A stretch of DNA of 64,000 nt from Didymodactylos carnosus (taxonomy: Eukaryota; Rotifera; Eurotatoria; Philodinida; Philodinidae): NCBI GenBank assembly GCA_905250885.1, contig CAJNOQ010000038.1, forward strand, positions 28,672 through 92,671, given 5' to 3'. Below the pieces are notes generated by a model. The model saw nothing but the letters and a program-made list of their open reading frames with translations. It did no database searches and was not told the origin of the DNA. Position numbers and translations under genes: made by a program. Shown piece after piece: positions 14,158-27,418 of this stretch; the first letter of the stretch is position 1; each line of letters begins with the position of its first letter.

Positions 14158-17100
14158 ATGGTTGGACCCGGAGGAATGAATGTCATGGTTTTAAGTATGT
14201 GTACTTTGCTATCTATGAGATTCTATTCGCTGATGAATACCGTTCGTTATTTGTTCAGATTCCAATACAAAACGTGATCAGGGAAAAAAAGCTCAGTTTA
14301 GCAATATTTTTGCAGCAAAGGTAGAATCGTGAATTTTTTGTCAACTATTCCTGATTGTGTTTATTTATTTTTTTCTCTATTAGACGATTGGTGATACAAT
14401 TAGAACATGCTTGGGACCAAGGGCAATGTTAAAGGTAAATATATTCGAATGTAATTTGGAAATAGTTAGAAAAAGAACAAACGTGAGATTTGTCAACTCA
14501 AACAAGAAATGTTGCTCAATAAGTAGTTATTTATGCGACAGCAAGATTGAAAAGAAGTAATGTTTGAATATGCAATGGCTAGAACTGTTGCTGAAGATTA
14601 CCTATAATCAACTCAGTTTCTTTTCTTTTTAATGTACTTGTAATGAGTATACCGTTTGTTTGTGTTAAAAAACATCAATAATTTTGTATATATTTTTGTT
14701 TTAGATGGTACTTGATCCTATGGGTGGAATAGTTTTGACAAACGACGGCAACGCCATCCTACGTGAAGTAGGTTAAATGTTACTAAAGTGAATCTGACCA
14801 CGTCATGTACTCGTTATACACCTGTTTAGATCCAAGTTCAACATCCAGCTGGTAAATCAATGATTGAAATAAGTCGTACACAAGATGAAGAAGTTGGTGA
14901 TGGAACAACAAGTGTTATCATTTTAGGTAAGCATGCTTAGATTTCTTGTCATGAATACTCAAACACGTTGTAAAATCTACCGTGTGCGCTATTAGAACTT
15001 TTTTTGTTTAAGAAACTTAGTTTCAAAACATTCCTTGAGACTTCAATTACACCTTTTTTCAAGCAAATTGCAATTAATTTGTAAAATGAAGTTTTAAATT
15101 AGTTGTCTTCCACTGAAATACAATCTATACTCTTAGAGCAAATAGGTCGTAATACTAAAGTATAAGTTCGCGCATAGTACAGACATAATTTGGTAGGAGC
15201 AGAAGAACACTTTCTTCGACCAAAGAAGTCTGAGTACAAGGCTTTTGACACTATAATCCAACGTGGAATAGTTGTCGGAAATATACAAAAACATTATCGG
15301 TAAAACTACAGCAAATACATATTATCGATATCTCGGTAAAGGATGCTTTACCGTTACTGAAGGTAAACTTTCGGCTATCACTCAATCTTAGTGTGAAATA
15401 TCAGAGAACTATTCATCGAAAAACGAACAGATGTCGTGTATAAAGGCATAAGTAATCATCGTATTAGCTAAACTTTCTCTCTCGTTTATTTTAGCTGGAG
15501 AATTATTGGCGCAAACGCAGACATTTTTAGAACAGGGTCTTCATGCAACAGTCGTTATACGTGCCTATCGCAAAGCACTTGAAGATTGTATTGAATATAT
15601 GAAAATAAAAGCAAGGTAACATTTTTTACTTTTTCACTATTCTCAATTTTTCTATTTCGTTTACTTTCGTTTTTTAGTACCCCAATTGATATTAATAATC
15701 GTAATGAAATGTTACATGTTATTAAAAGTTGTATTGGTACTAAATATATTTCAAGATGGTATGTTTCAATTTAATTGTTTTTATGTTTTTATTTATTTAA
15801 AATTCCTTTTGTTTTGTAGGAGTGATTTAGCCTGTCAAATAGCTCTTGATGCTGTTCAAACAGTTATGATTGACGATAATGGAAGAAAAGAAATTGATAT
15901 TAAACGTTACGCTAGATTTGAAAAAGTAAGTGAAATGAAATTTTTTTTAATCAATGTAGAACTGTCGTGAGCACAACTAGGTAGAAAAGCATAGGCACAC
16001 ATGAAGAAGATATTTGTTAAGTAATTCATTATAAAATTCTGGTATCGCCCATTATTGTTCATATGTGGTTAAAAAGTGAAAGATATAGATTCAACAAACA
16101 GTAGTTTAATCTAGAAAACGGATGATTGTTAAAGTTTGAATATTGTTTACATTGTACAACTCTTTTGTTTAGATCCCAGGTGGTGCTATAGAAGATTCAT
16201 ATTTATTAAAAGGATCTATGTTGAACAAAGACGTTGTACATCCCAAAATGAAACGGTATGTGATGCACATTTGCGCGTTAAGCTAATAAACAGTATGTTG
16301 ATAATACGTGTTCTGTGAAAAAGCTGAAGAAACAATTGCAAATTAGAACAGTTAGCAGTGTGAGGGTGGGTGCGACTGGAATAAAGAAGTAGCGAATTTA
16401 GTTATATCATCTGTTAGAATATAATAGAAAAATATCTAAGTTTTTTTATATATAAATATCTAACAATGTCTACTTCCATCGAAACTTTGGAGTATGTAAG
16501 TCGTTTATTTCTTGTTTTGTTAATTTTAGTCGTGTTGAGAATCCTCGGATCGTTTTATTAGATTGTTCATTGGAATATAAAAAAGGCGAAAGTCAAACAT
16601 CACTGGAATTTAATGCTGAGCCAGACTTCACGTGAGTTCACAACAGAAATTATTATTCTGTGATCTACTGAGTTTCTTTCTTCATTCTATATAGTCGAAT
16701 GTTGCAATTAGAAGAAGAATATATTCATGCCATGTGTCAAGAAGTAATTGCACTTAAACCAGACGTTATTGTCACGGAAAAAGGCATTTCGGGTAAAGAC
16801 TATTCTTTGTTCTCTGTAGCAATTTGTTTCAAATTTAATATTTTGTAGATGTTGCTGCTCATTATTTGGCAGCGGCTGGCATATCCGCCCTTCGACGAGC
16901 AAAAAAATCAGATAATAATCGAATTGCAAGGTTAGTAAACGCTCAGCCTATTATATTGTGCTTAATTTTGAAACATTAAGATAAAGATCAATAGGCTAGT
17001 TCTTACAGTCAATACAGAGCCAACAATTAATCTTACGGTCGAAGTAGGGATTTTAATAATATTTTTAATTTTTGTTCTTTTTCCTAGAGCGTGCGGTGCT

Positions 17101-19039
17101 CAAATCGTGAATGACACAGCTGATTTAAAAGAGGAAGATGTTGGTACAGGTTGTGGATTATTTGAAATAAGAAAAATTGGTGATGAGTAAGTGTCAATCT
17201 TTATTACTTTCATGTTTGACTATTAGATAGCAAATTACTTTTTTGTGTTTTTTTAGATATTACGCATTTTTTGAACAATGCAAAAATCCAAAAGCGTGTA
17301 CGATTATTTTACGTGGTTCAAGTAAAGATGTATTAAATGAAATTGAAAGAAATTTTCATGATGCAATGAATGTGGCCAGAAATGTTATGTTAGAACCACG
17401 CTTAACACCTGGTGGTGGTGCAGCTGAAATGGCTCTTTCAAGGTAAGAGTAAGGTGGAACACAAAAGTTCAAGATACTTGTATTTTTGCTTTTTAGACTC
17501 AACACTAGAACAAATTTTAAAAAAGATTTGAGTAGCTGAAAGTGTTTCCTTTTAGAAGTGATATGTGAATTTTCATCATTATTGATGAAAATAGAGCCTA
17601 TGATCTCAAGATCCACATCTGTGGATTTGATTAGAAACTTTTTTCAAATAACTCACTCTTATAAAGCAAACATTTTTGAACAAAATGAGATATCTCCTAG
17701 ATTCGTCACAATCTTCTTCCTTCAGCGAACTGCATTCAACCTACAAAAGGTCTGAGAGGCATTTTTCTGTTGTTTTTTCTGAAAAGAACGAGAAACGGTT
17801 TCTGTTCTGAAAATGGTTCAGTATGATTTTGAGCGTATATCATCTAGAACTACCATATCACTTCACAACCTGTTTAAGTTTTCAAAACTTCTTGAAAACG
17901 CCAGAGAGAAATCTCTTTCAATTTTTCATTACTGTTCTGAACAACGACATCCATCCTCTATCCCAAGCTTCTTCCATAACTCGCAACTTCTTAACAAGAA
18001 CTTACATACAGGAAGATCGTAGATTGAATGCAGTTCGTTGAAGGAAGATTTTGACGAATCTAGGAGATGTTTCATTTTGTTCAAAAATGTTTGCTCTATA
18101 AGAGTGAGTTATTAAATCCTTTCAGCTACTTAAACCTTTTTTAAAATTTGTTCTAGTGTTGAGTCAAAAATACAAGTACCCTGAACTTTTGTGTTTCACT
18201 TTATCCATCCATCATTACTATAGTTAAGAAGTAATTACTAAATAGTGTTGAGTTTCGAGCTCTTTACAAAGGTTAACTAATTATACAGTCGAATTGCGTG
18301 AACGTATAGAGAGTACTATTAACCACGACCAATATTCAGAAGATCTAGACAAGATTTTGTTGAAAATTTCAAGTATCTCTTTTATCTAGCAATCGTTAGT
18401 CAAAAATGGTTGTGTGCATTCCTCTCTGAAGTAGATAGCTTTCTGAATGATCAATATGATAATTATCTTAATTAGATTGTAATAGGTTTTAAAGAATTCA
18501 ATCTGTATTGTTTTTTTTGTCTTTTTTTAATTAGATCATTGGAAGAACGTTCCAATACCGATAAATCCGATTTTTTCAAAGGTGTTGAAAAATATCCGTA
18601 TAAATCTGTTCAACGAGCGTTGGAAATAATACCAAGAACACTCATTCAAAATTGTGGTGGTAATGTTATTAAACAATTGACAGCTTTAAAAGCAAAACAC
18701 GCACAATCAGAAGAAAATTTTTCATGGGGAATCGATGGTGAAACGGGACAATTGGCGGATATGAAAACATTAGGAATATGGGAACCAATTGCAGTTAAAA
18801 TGCAAACAATTAAAACGGCTATTGAAGTAAGTCGAATGCATTCAGAGTACAATTATCTCTTTGGAATAGCTACTTTATTTTTGTTTTATATTTTATTTTA
18901 GACAGCTATCTTATTATTACGAATTGATGATATTGTATCTGGTACGAAAAAAGCAAGCACATTAACAGAAAGGGATACATCTGATAAAAAGAAAAAAGAT
19001 GATGAAGAAAAACCTACCGAAGAATCGCACAAAGATTAA
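14158..19039 (+). CDS. CCT3: T-complex protein 1 subunit gamma (chaperonin CCT3)
   Basis: Subunit of the cytosolic TRiC/CCT chaperonin that folds actin and tubulin in an ATP-driven double ring. Sixteen exons: 14158-14194, 14259-14320, 14384-14434, 14705-14767, 14830-14926, 15495-15615, 15678-15758, 15820-15925, 16173-16255, 16530-16631, 16695-16792, 16849-16930, 17088-17186, 17257-17442, 18535-18826 and 18902-19039, in frame throughout, giving 565 aa (human 545). Group II chaperonin signatures are intact: TIGDTIRTCLGPRAMLK, DPMGGIVLTNDGNAILRE, GDGTTS (about 94-99), VTEKGIS, the ACGA..VGTG apical segment, PGGGAAEMALSR (about 411-422) and LLLRIDDIVSG. A lysine/glutamate-rich tail ends the protein. 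Most introns are 55-120 nt; intron 14 (17443-18534) is enlarged by a 750-bp MITE, and introns 4, 5, 8 and 9 are also longer. No defect was seen, so the gene is probably functional. Confidence 0.96.
17452..18201. mobile_element. 750-bp TA-flanked MITE in CCT3 intron 14
   Basis: The inverted ends AGGTGGAACACAAAAGTTCA and AAGTGAAACACAAAAGTTCA are each flanked by TA (17450-17451, 18202-18203), the target duplication of Tc1/mariner-type elements. Pairing extends inward for about 300 bp per arm (CTCAACACTAGAACAAATTTT; AACATTTTTGAACAAAATGA; GAATGCAGTTCG), so the element is nearly a perfect hairpin. No transposase frame. It lies wholly within the intron and leaves both splice sites intact. Confidence 0.88.
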
Positions 19040-19672
19040 ACAATTATCAGTGAAAAAGTGAGAATGATGACGAGAACGTTTAAAAATTAGGCAAATTTTC
19101 GTTATACTTTTTCTACTATAATACAACAAAATGAAAACATTATTATTGTTTGTTTATTGTTGTTATTGTTGCGTGTTTTTTTATACTACTGACAAATACT
19201 TCTTCGCAGTTTTTTATTCATATTAAAAAGAATGTTTAATCAAATGAAAATCGGTTGCCGTTTGAAAGATTGTATTAGTAAGACGCTGAAGAATAATTGC
19301 GGTCTACGATTTGACCACACCTCGATTTATTTAAAGTAGAAAAAAAATAATCTTTATTCATCTATGTCTGGTTCGTATATGTTCCCATAGATGTAATTGT
19401 TTTCAAATACCACGATATCTTTTAGAAGAATTAAAGTTGTAACAATAGGATTAGATTTATAGGACGCATATCTAATTCTTACTGCAAGATTAATATCACC
19501 GTTCTCTGGATCTACCTCATGTTTCAGAGTTCATCTAGCAAAAAAACATTATATTATCTTCGTCATTTCTTGACCAAATTGAACTTTTGTTTTTCTATTT
19601 GAAAGAAAAATGTTCCATAGTTTATTTTATAAAAAAATGTTTTACATATCCTATTTAAAACTCTCACTATTT
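19040..19672. other. CCT3 3' flank
   Basis: CCT3 3' UTR and intergenic DNA; no further gene or clear element seen. Confidence 0.4.
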
Positions 19673-20063
19673 ACATCAATACAAAATTTTAATCTTTTAC
19701 AATGCCATTGAAAACAGTATCTAATGTGTCTTTTATTTTTATTACTTTGATTTCATTCTCAATTCTGTTCTTCAAATTATCAATATCTTTGACTTTCGTT
19801 TTGTTGACACCCATAAAAAGCGATCAAGTGATGTTAAATCTAGTGTTGAAGAACTTTGATTAACTCTAATCATCCATCATCCATCAAATTTTTCATTTAA
19901 CTATATGCGAACTTCATCATGTTGAAAAATCATCTTTCTATGAAGTTTTATTGAGTTGAGAACAGAATTTGGAACAAAATCAAAGTAATAAAACAAAAGA
20001 GACAACAGATAATGTTTTTAATGGCATCAACGTAAAAGAGGAAAATTTTGTATTCATATAAAT
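19673..20063. repeat. Imperfect foldback repeat
   Basis: Left arm 19673-19790 and right arm 19948-20063 pair. Examples are ATTACTTTGATTTCATTCTC on the left against reverse-complemented ATTACTTTGATTTTGTTCCA on the right, and AATACAAAATTTT at both outer ends. No coding content; target duplication not identified. Confidence 0.65.
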
Positions 20064-21208
20064 GAGGAAGATAATTTACCATTTCTGGGATAGAAGGAAA
20101 AGACAAAGAACAATTCTAATGAGTTATTATTAGCAATTGCATCAATTATGAACAAGCATAAGACTCAACTATTTTTGAATAATTTAGCATTTTTTTATTA
20201 AGAAAATTAAACGCTGTTGTTTGTCTTTTGCAATATTTTAAAGTGGTACAGAATCTACGAAGAAAACATTAAAGAAATTTGTGAATAAAACTTGATTTTT
20301 TGACAAGACAATTGTATACCGAAATGCTCTATATCGTTAATGTTTTAAATATACAAGATACTATGTTGTTACAATTCTCTCAGCAAGTGATGCAAATTAC
20401 CCAATTGTCAAAATATCCTACAAACTTGTACGGTTATTAAAAATATTCCCTCGAACATTTTGACAGCTCAAAGCAATCGTTTTATTTCGTTTAATGTGTG
20501 TAGTATCTGGACGAAAAAAATATAATTTCACCTACTTTTTAATATTAATATCAACATACATAAAGCAAAAATATACTTCTATAGGTAAAAGTAAATAATT
20601 TATATTTCCATATGCAGAAACTTTATACAGACTCTTAAAACTTTTTGACTTTTCGAATTTTATTATCATTATCACAAACGATTAGTTCGACTTCGTACGA
20701 TTTCATTTCGCAGGTATAGATAAATGATGTATACATTATATTGCAAAGTTTAATTTGTTCTTCTCATGTACTTATTCATATTTTTTTACGTACTGTTGTG
20801 TGCTCGAGTTTCAGTGGGAAATGGATCCGCGCAGGATTATAGAATATATGAATAGTTTATTCCGTTGTCCATATGTATATGAAAATATGACCATTATTTT
20901 CCAGAGAAAAGGAATTTAGGAAACCTAAATATTTAGAATCAGGCTGCTCGCTTACGTTGTAAGGCACAACGAGTTCACCAATGTACATGCGATTTTTTTA
21001 TTAGGAGGTCTTCGTTTAGATTTTCACAATAACCAAAACTATTGTTCAACCATATGCCGTGTTTTTTTTTTGTTCTGTTTCACTTCTTATCTGTTTCTTC
21101 TCCAATACATATACAGAAGTAGATATAAGCAGGAAAGGAGAAAAAAGGTTTCAGTTTTTCACTCAAATGTCTATATAAAGAAGATTGAACGCATTACGAA
21201 ATTACTGT
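20064..21208. other. Gene-free AT-rich spacer
   Basis: No gene, RNA gene or repeat recognised. Confidence 0.4.
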
Positions 21209-21347
21209 TAAGGATGTGCGGTAACCGGTAAATCCGTTTACCGTTACCGCGGTAATCTCGTTTTTCGGTAAATTCATCTTACCGTTACCGCGGTAAAAAG
21301 GCTTTTACCGTTACCGACGGTAAATTACCGGTTACCGCACATCTCTA
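21209..21347. mobile_element. 139-bp hAT-type MITE built from TTACCGGTAA words
   Basis: Terminal inverted repeats are TAAGGATGTGCGGTAACC and TAGAGATGTGCGGTAACC (right end reverse-complemented). The 8-bp flanks ATTACTGT (21201-21208) and ATTATTGT (21348-21355) match at 7/8. The interior is almost wholly made of GGTAA/TTACC words in both orientations (CCGGTAA, TTACCGCGGTAA), giving many overlapping hairpins. Confidence 0.85.
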
Positions 21348-21402
21348 ATTATTGTATATTTTGACAAGTTACAAGTCTAAAAAATAAACTAGTTTGGAAG
21401 TA

Positions 21403-22051
21403 AGGCGCACGTAATTCGAACTTCGAGCACTATTTTATTCTTGGCTTTCTCATACATCATGCGAAAGCCCGAAAATTTTACCTATTTCATATTATTTTCA
21501 CGGATTTTGAGTGAAAAATAAAAAATCTGTGTGAAAACGGCTTGACCGATTTGCCTGTTGTAGACAAGAAAGCGAAATTTTTCATCAACGAAAGCTTTTT
21601 TTGAAAAAACCGGTTTATACTTTCGTTGTACGTTTCAAGGGGGTTTTAATGGTACAAGAATCAAGTCTCTATCTCTTTTCAGAAAAAAGCAGATAGGTCT
21701 GCGCGAGGATGTGTTCATTTTAGAGATATACTTGAAAACGAATTTCCGGATTCACCACATCATATGTGATTGAGTCAAAAAATCCGTTTTTAAGTTTAGT
21801 TTTTGATTTTGAACAAGAAAAAAAATATCTTGAAGCTTTAAACTCTAATGTAAATAAATATGCTCATTTTTCATCAGGGGAAGGTTTTTCGAAAATTATC
21901 ATCCTTACCGCATTTTGAATTTTTCGACATGAAAAAGTGCACTGGGAGAGCTCAAACTAAGTTTTACTTGACCGTCTCGATCTGGGCTTTCGAATGATGT
22001 ATGAGAAAGTCAAAAATAGAATAGTGCTCGACGTTCGAATTATGTGCGCCT
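21403..22051. mobile_element. 649-bp TA-flanked MITE
   Basis: The ends AGGCGCACGTAATTCGAAC and AGGCGCACATAATTCGAAC (right end reverse-complemented) are each flanked by TA (21401-21402, 22052-22053). About 70 bp pair at the ends (GAGCACTATT, CTTTCTCATACATCAT, CGAAAGCCC). Tc1/mariner-type non-autonomous element without coding capacity. It lies only 46 bp after the previous hAT MITE. Confidence 0.9.
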
Positions 22052-23155
22052 TACACGTCTCTGGTTTTTATTTAATGCACGAGTTATGTTCTACATCGAG
22101 CCTACCGTTTAATTCTTGACTTATAAGGCCGCTAAAATTTATTAATATACTATTATTTAGGATAATTGATGTGAATTCTCTCAATTTCTCAATTCACGTC
22201 ACGTCTCACCTTTCACTTCTCAATTCACTTTCTCATTTTGAAAAAAGTATGTTCACAGCAACATCTATATCAGAAAAATAATGAAGCACCAAAACATAAA
22301 AGTAAAACAAATAAACGGTTTGAATGATGTCTTTTAAGTCTTTTATTGCATCCACATGATGATATTCTTATACAACTAAAGAATATTGCACATAATATTT
22401 GCTTATAAAATAAATATTTCTTTCTTTGTTGATTATATAAATAAAAAATTTAATTACTACTGTTTCCAACATTAAAATGGATGTTCATGTGATGAGGAGT
22501 ACAACTCTTACAGCTGTTTTTATAATCTTAACTTATGAACAGAACATAATGGGATTATAATTGTCTTATTAACTCACTTTCTTCTACTTTCTCAATTTAT
22601 TTCCATATGAACACAGACGTTAAACTTTGATACAACATATGCCTAAACAACATGAATGTATTCTGTCAACTTTCCGAATTAAAATGGAATTAGTTGAACA
22701 CTACCCAATCACGATGAGACTGAGAATTCCATGAATCTTATTTTTAGAACTAATGGCTTTCAGTTTTTCAGCTGTGGGGCTGCTGAAATCCAGCAAAATA
22801 AAATGTTACTTGTTTAATTGAGGTGTTTCGATCAATTTTAGTGGTAACATGTATATGTTGCGTGAGAGAAAAAAATAATAATTCACATATTAGTTTATAA
22901 GAGCAATGATAAATTGTAACTTTATTAAATTGAACTAAATGTTTTGATTGATAACCGGTGTGATTCATCACAGAGCTTCCATTCTGAGAGTCAGTAAAAG
23001 ACAACATTTCAAAAGAAGTTCTAGTTTCTAATATCAGTATTGTTCTAAGTGGTGTCTATTATGTTTACACTTTTCCATTATAGGCTCTAATTCTCGACAT
23101 TAAATTATCGGACTATGATCATTTTGAGTACATATTGACTCTCAGTTTTTGCTAT
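22052..23155. other. Gene-free spacer
   Basis: No gene or structured repeat recognised; AT-rich. Confidence 0.4.
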
Positions 23156-23500
23156 GAACTTCAGAAATGTTGCAGTTGGAAATTATGATGCATAATGGAA
23201 AATTGTGTACTATTCTTCTGTGCTGTCCTAGAAATTTATAATTTCTTAAAACTGTATAAGTTTTTTAGCGCAAGGTACTATCTAGACGAAAGAGACATAG
23301 TAAATAAGACTAGAAATTTGCTTTGACTGATTGTGCAAGACGAAAAACACTAAGATATATGAAAACGTGAAAAAGTATTCAGTCGAGTTTAAAAAGCGTC
23401 GATCAGCACGATGCCGCTATCTCTACAATTTTCCATTATGTATCCATTATAATTCAACATAATTTCAAATTTTCAACTGCATGCAACATTTCTGAGGTTC
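23156..23500. repeat. Inverted repeat / possible MITE
   Basis: Left arm (GAACTTCAGAAATGTTGCAG ... ATAATGGAAAATTGT) pairs with right arm (ACAATTTTCCATTATG ... GCAACATTTCTGAGGTTC). A further TTTTCCATTATAG word at 23074-23086 suggests an older, larger unit. Ends and target duplication are not clear. Confidence 0.55.
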
Positions 23501-24925
23501 AGAAGAAATTATATACTATAAACATATCATGTGTGGGAATAGAAACAAAAGGCATTGTTAACTTGTACTTACACACATTTGCACTATCTTTAAAGAGAAC
23601 AATAAAATTTAATTCTTCATGAATAACGGAAAAACGTATTATATACATATACAACAAAGTTACTCTATAAAAGAAAACATGTTATACAGACAAAAGTCAT
23701 ATTAATACTAGACGGTCAACTATTCTGCGCAAAGATCGGAAAGTCGACTGAGTTAAACGTTGCACGACACTTTTTGGTATCTTTACTTTAGAACTGTCAA
23801 AAAGTGTATAAGAAAAGGGACGAACTGAGAGAGAAAAAATTGGGACGAATCGAGGTTAAATCCTCATATGATACTGTAAATCATCGTCAACTGAAGTAGG
23901 ATAGCAAAACTATAGAGACGTCACCGTGTTCATTTCCAATCTTTTCGTTAAACACAGCAAATGTTTTCCCTATTATTTATAAAAGAAAACACCTGTTATT
24001 AATATAATAACATAATGTTAATTGTTGATCTATTGCAAATTATTTTATCATTCTTGAATGTTATTGCAACAAACAAATTAGAGTAGTGTTTAAGGACTAC
24101 GCTATATTCTAGTTGGAATAACAGAAACATTGTTCAACCTTTGACAAGGATTGAGTGATTCGATAAAGTGCGAATGACATTAAGAAAGTTTGACTTTTAA
24201 GAATGACTTGCGTATAAAAATGAACCATTCGACATGATAAAACAGGTTTACACACCAGTTCACTTCAACAAACTTTGCGTTATTTGATTACAATATCTTA
24301 AAAGTATCGCCTCATTTATTTAATATTAATATATCAACTAATACCACAGCCAGGTTTCCTATGTATTTTCTAATAAAAAAATCAGCTCTTGACTATTTTA
24401 TTCAGCATTAATTCGGGTAGTATTTAAGTAAATGATGGTCAAGTACGTTGTACGGACGCCAAAAGGTATATTTCTTTTTCTCCTTCTATAAGTAAATAAT
24501 GTTTTGTACAAAATAGTCAAGTTACCTGCACAAAATAAAAACATAGGTATTAGACTGTATTATTTTTTAGTAACAAAATAAAAAAAGTAAATTTAGTCCA
24601 TTATCGACGAAAAAACTAGTATAAATGAATAATATACTTAATACAGATTCGATTTAGATAAAAGTTTATCTCCACGTTTAATTTTATAGTAAGTTACAGT
24701 ACTTTACATAGCATCTAGGTAAATGGGATGAGTTGATCTAGATAAATGGGGTGACTTTCCTACCTCTCCATGATTTTTGAGTACTCACGTTCTCTGAGTA
24801 GGAGATCAGTACTTCGGTACAGGATCGGCTCAGATACCGAACGATTTGGTACATTTCGTATCGCTATTTTTTAAAAAATTGAGAAACTTTATTCCATTTT
24901 GTGTAAAGTAACGATGTCGATTACC
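23501..24925. other. Gene-free spacer
   Basis: AT-rich sequence, nothing recognised. Confidence 0.4.
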
Positions 24926-24930
24926 ACCGG

Positions 24931-25509
24931 CAGTCCGTTGTCACGCTTTCTGGCCCGATCGGGCAAGATTGCCCATTTCCGCAAGATGTTTTGCCCTAAC
25001 AGGCAATATGGTCCGACCGAGCAAGGAGTATCTTACCCGTTTCGGCAAAATTTCCACATTTTTTTCTTTCAACGGATTAACACATAAATCAAAGCTATGG
25101 CGCACGTAGACACTTATTCCACGTGATAGAGCGACAAAAACTGCATCAAATAGAGTTTTCCCCGGATGATACGGTGCTTTCTTGTACAGTCAGAAAACTG
25201 ACCAACTATTTCTGCCTCAGGGTTACCTTGCCTGATCGGGCAAAATCAATCTGGCCTGAACGAGCAATATTGTCAAATTGGGCAAGAAATTGCGCAAAAT
25301 TAAGCTATGTTTGCTATTCATCTCTGCCATAAAAGAGAAAGAAGGTTGAACACTTAACTTTAATATACGGTGAATAATCAGTGCACGAGGAGTGGAATGA
25401 GCACTTCCGTCCATTAGACGACTGATGGTTCTCGAGATCAGACCTTCCCCGAATGGGCAAGTTGCCTGTTTAGGCAATATTGCCCGATCGGGCAAGTGAC
25501 AACGGACTG
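24931..25509. mobile_element. 579-bp element with 5-bp target duplication and GCCCGATCGGGC words
   Basis: A perfect 14-bp terminal inverted repeat CAGTCCGTTGTCAC is flanked on both sides by ACCGG (24926-24930, 25510-25514), an exact 5-bp duplication. Subterminal parts carry many copies of a self-complementary word, TTGCCCGATCGGGCAA and variants (GCCCATTTCCGC, GCCCTAACAGGC, GGTCCGACCGAGC, GCCTGATCGGGC), arranged about 22 bp apart near both ends. The composition is much more GC-rich than the surroundings. Open frames inside (60-90 codons) look incidental. A 5-bp duplication excludes hAT and mariner; the superfamily is undetermined. Confidence 0.85.
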
Positions 25510-25977
25510 ACCGGATACTGTTTAAAAAATAGTCAAGTTACTGCAAGGCTGAATAGTGAAAGTTAGACCTAATTTGCCACAATCAACGTAAACTCACGAT
25601 GATACTAGCGAATTACTCTCAGTCCTAGCGTATCTTGATCAAAAACATGATGTTTTATGTGATGGAATGTGATTGGAGTTTAAAAAATAAGAAAGATAAT
25701 ATCAATATATTGATAACAAAATGACAGTATTTTAAAAAAGAACTTGAGAAGAAAAGAGGAGAAAATGAAACACAGTGTGAACTTGACACTTGTCGAGGAG
25801 ATCAGTTTCGCGAATGTGAGAAAAAATATCTACTTTTCATTTGGAAACAGAGTTAGACCATGAGAAAATTTCATACTTTAACGGAATTGCCGTGAACTGG
25901 TGGATGAGGTAGCTGTGTAAAAATGTCGAGTGCTATTTTTCCATTTTGTTGATATTCTCGAGATTCTACTTTATTTA
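25510..25977. other. Short spacer between two elements
   Basis: No gene; separates the 5-bp-duplication element from the next TA-flanked element. Confidence 0.4.
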
Positions 25978-26783
25978 AGTTGTGAACTAAAAAGCGTACA
26001 TCACACAAATATTTCTCTCACAAAATTTCTCTAAAACTAATCTTCAAGAACTGGACGTTACTACAAACATGACATACCAAAGAGACTGTTTGTCAGTCTC
26101 ACAAAAATAATCACTTTCTTCTGTAACTAAATAGATGAAGAATTAGCTTGTGAAGAGCCCGATTGATTTGATCTTCCTAAAAAATGATCTCGTCTAGCTT
26201 ACTAGATGTGTCGGTTTTTCAAAATGAATTTTCCACATTGATTGTAGAAAATCGAACGGAGATTCAAGTTTTGGGTTAAAATCTTGAAAAGATTCATCTG
26301 TTAGTTCAAAATTGCTAACTAATGATAATCGATTGAGTTTTTAACGATGATCAGACAAAGATTACTTCTCCATGAAAACTGTACAAGACTCAAACGTATT
26401 GGATACCGTTCTAAAGAGAGTCTGAAACCCTCTTAGATGGAATAATCAATCATTCGTCGAACGTATTTTTAAACGAGATAACACCATTTCGAAGAAGATA
26501 GGATCACTTGGGAAAACGATGTTCGTCACTAAAAGAATAATCTTCATATTTTGGTTAAAAGTCGGTAATACCAGAAATTTGCATTAATCCATAGAAAAAT
26601 GTTCACCTTACCAAGCTATGAAATTTTTTTGTTTTTACCTTGAAGAATGGATGAGTCATAAGCAATAGCCTTTGGTATATCACGTTGCACGAACATTTGT
26701 AGTAATGTTCAGTTCTTGAAGATTATTTTCAGAGAAATTTTGTGAGAGAAATATTTGTGATGTACGCTTTGTAGTTCACAACT
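25978..26783. mobile_element. 806-bp TA-flanked foldback MITE
   Basis: The ends AGTTGTGAACTA and TAGTTCACAACT are flanked by TA (25976-25977, 26784-26785). Arms of about 90 bp pair (GCGTACATCACA, AAATATTTCTCTCACAAAAT, TTCAAGAACTG). No coding capacity; Tc1/mariner-type by its target duplication. Confidence 0.85.
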
Positions 26784-27418
26784 TACTCTTTCAAATAAAA
26801 AAAGTAGAATTACATAAGGAAAAACGTTAAAGATTAAACCTAATAACCATGCACATGTCAGCTAAAGACATGAGGAATGCACAGGTGGATCGTAAGCCAT
26901 AGATAATTTTCAGATACTATAGCTATATGAGCTAAAAGTTATGCGTATTTAAGGGTACCCCTTCCCCCCTCTTTTTTGCAGAAAAGTTTTCATTTTGAGT
27001 TGAACATAGTCTAATGTAGAGGAAAGTCTTGGCTATAAAATGAGACTACTCCCAGCTCTTCATGACCTTCCTTACCCATTGGACACAAATTCGTTCGCCC
27101 CTTTCTTAAAAGTCACACCTTCATGATAAAATCTACGAAAATGTATTTTTATAGAGAAATAGTGTTTATAGAAGAGATATTTTATTAGAACAACTTTTAT
27201 ATACGCCCATGTTATAGAGCAACTTAAAAAGCAGATACCTGCATATTTTTGTATTGTTGCTTTCTCTATTAATTAATTAACAAATATTCATATTTTCTCA
27301 AGCGTAAGCATCTACGTTTTGCTATAGTAGGAGTGAAATTTTAATTTTCACTGTAATATCCACATAAACTTTTAAGAAATAAAGCAATTTTGCTAATGAA
27401 TGTACAGATAATGATTTG
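26784..27418. other. Gene-free spacer
   Basis: Nothing recognised. Confidence 0.4.

Noticed and set aside
24899-25495. Three open frames of 60-90 codons
   Set aside because: They lie within or across the ends of a non-autonomous element and show no domain.
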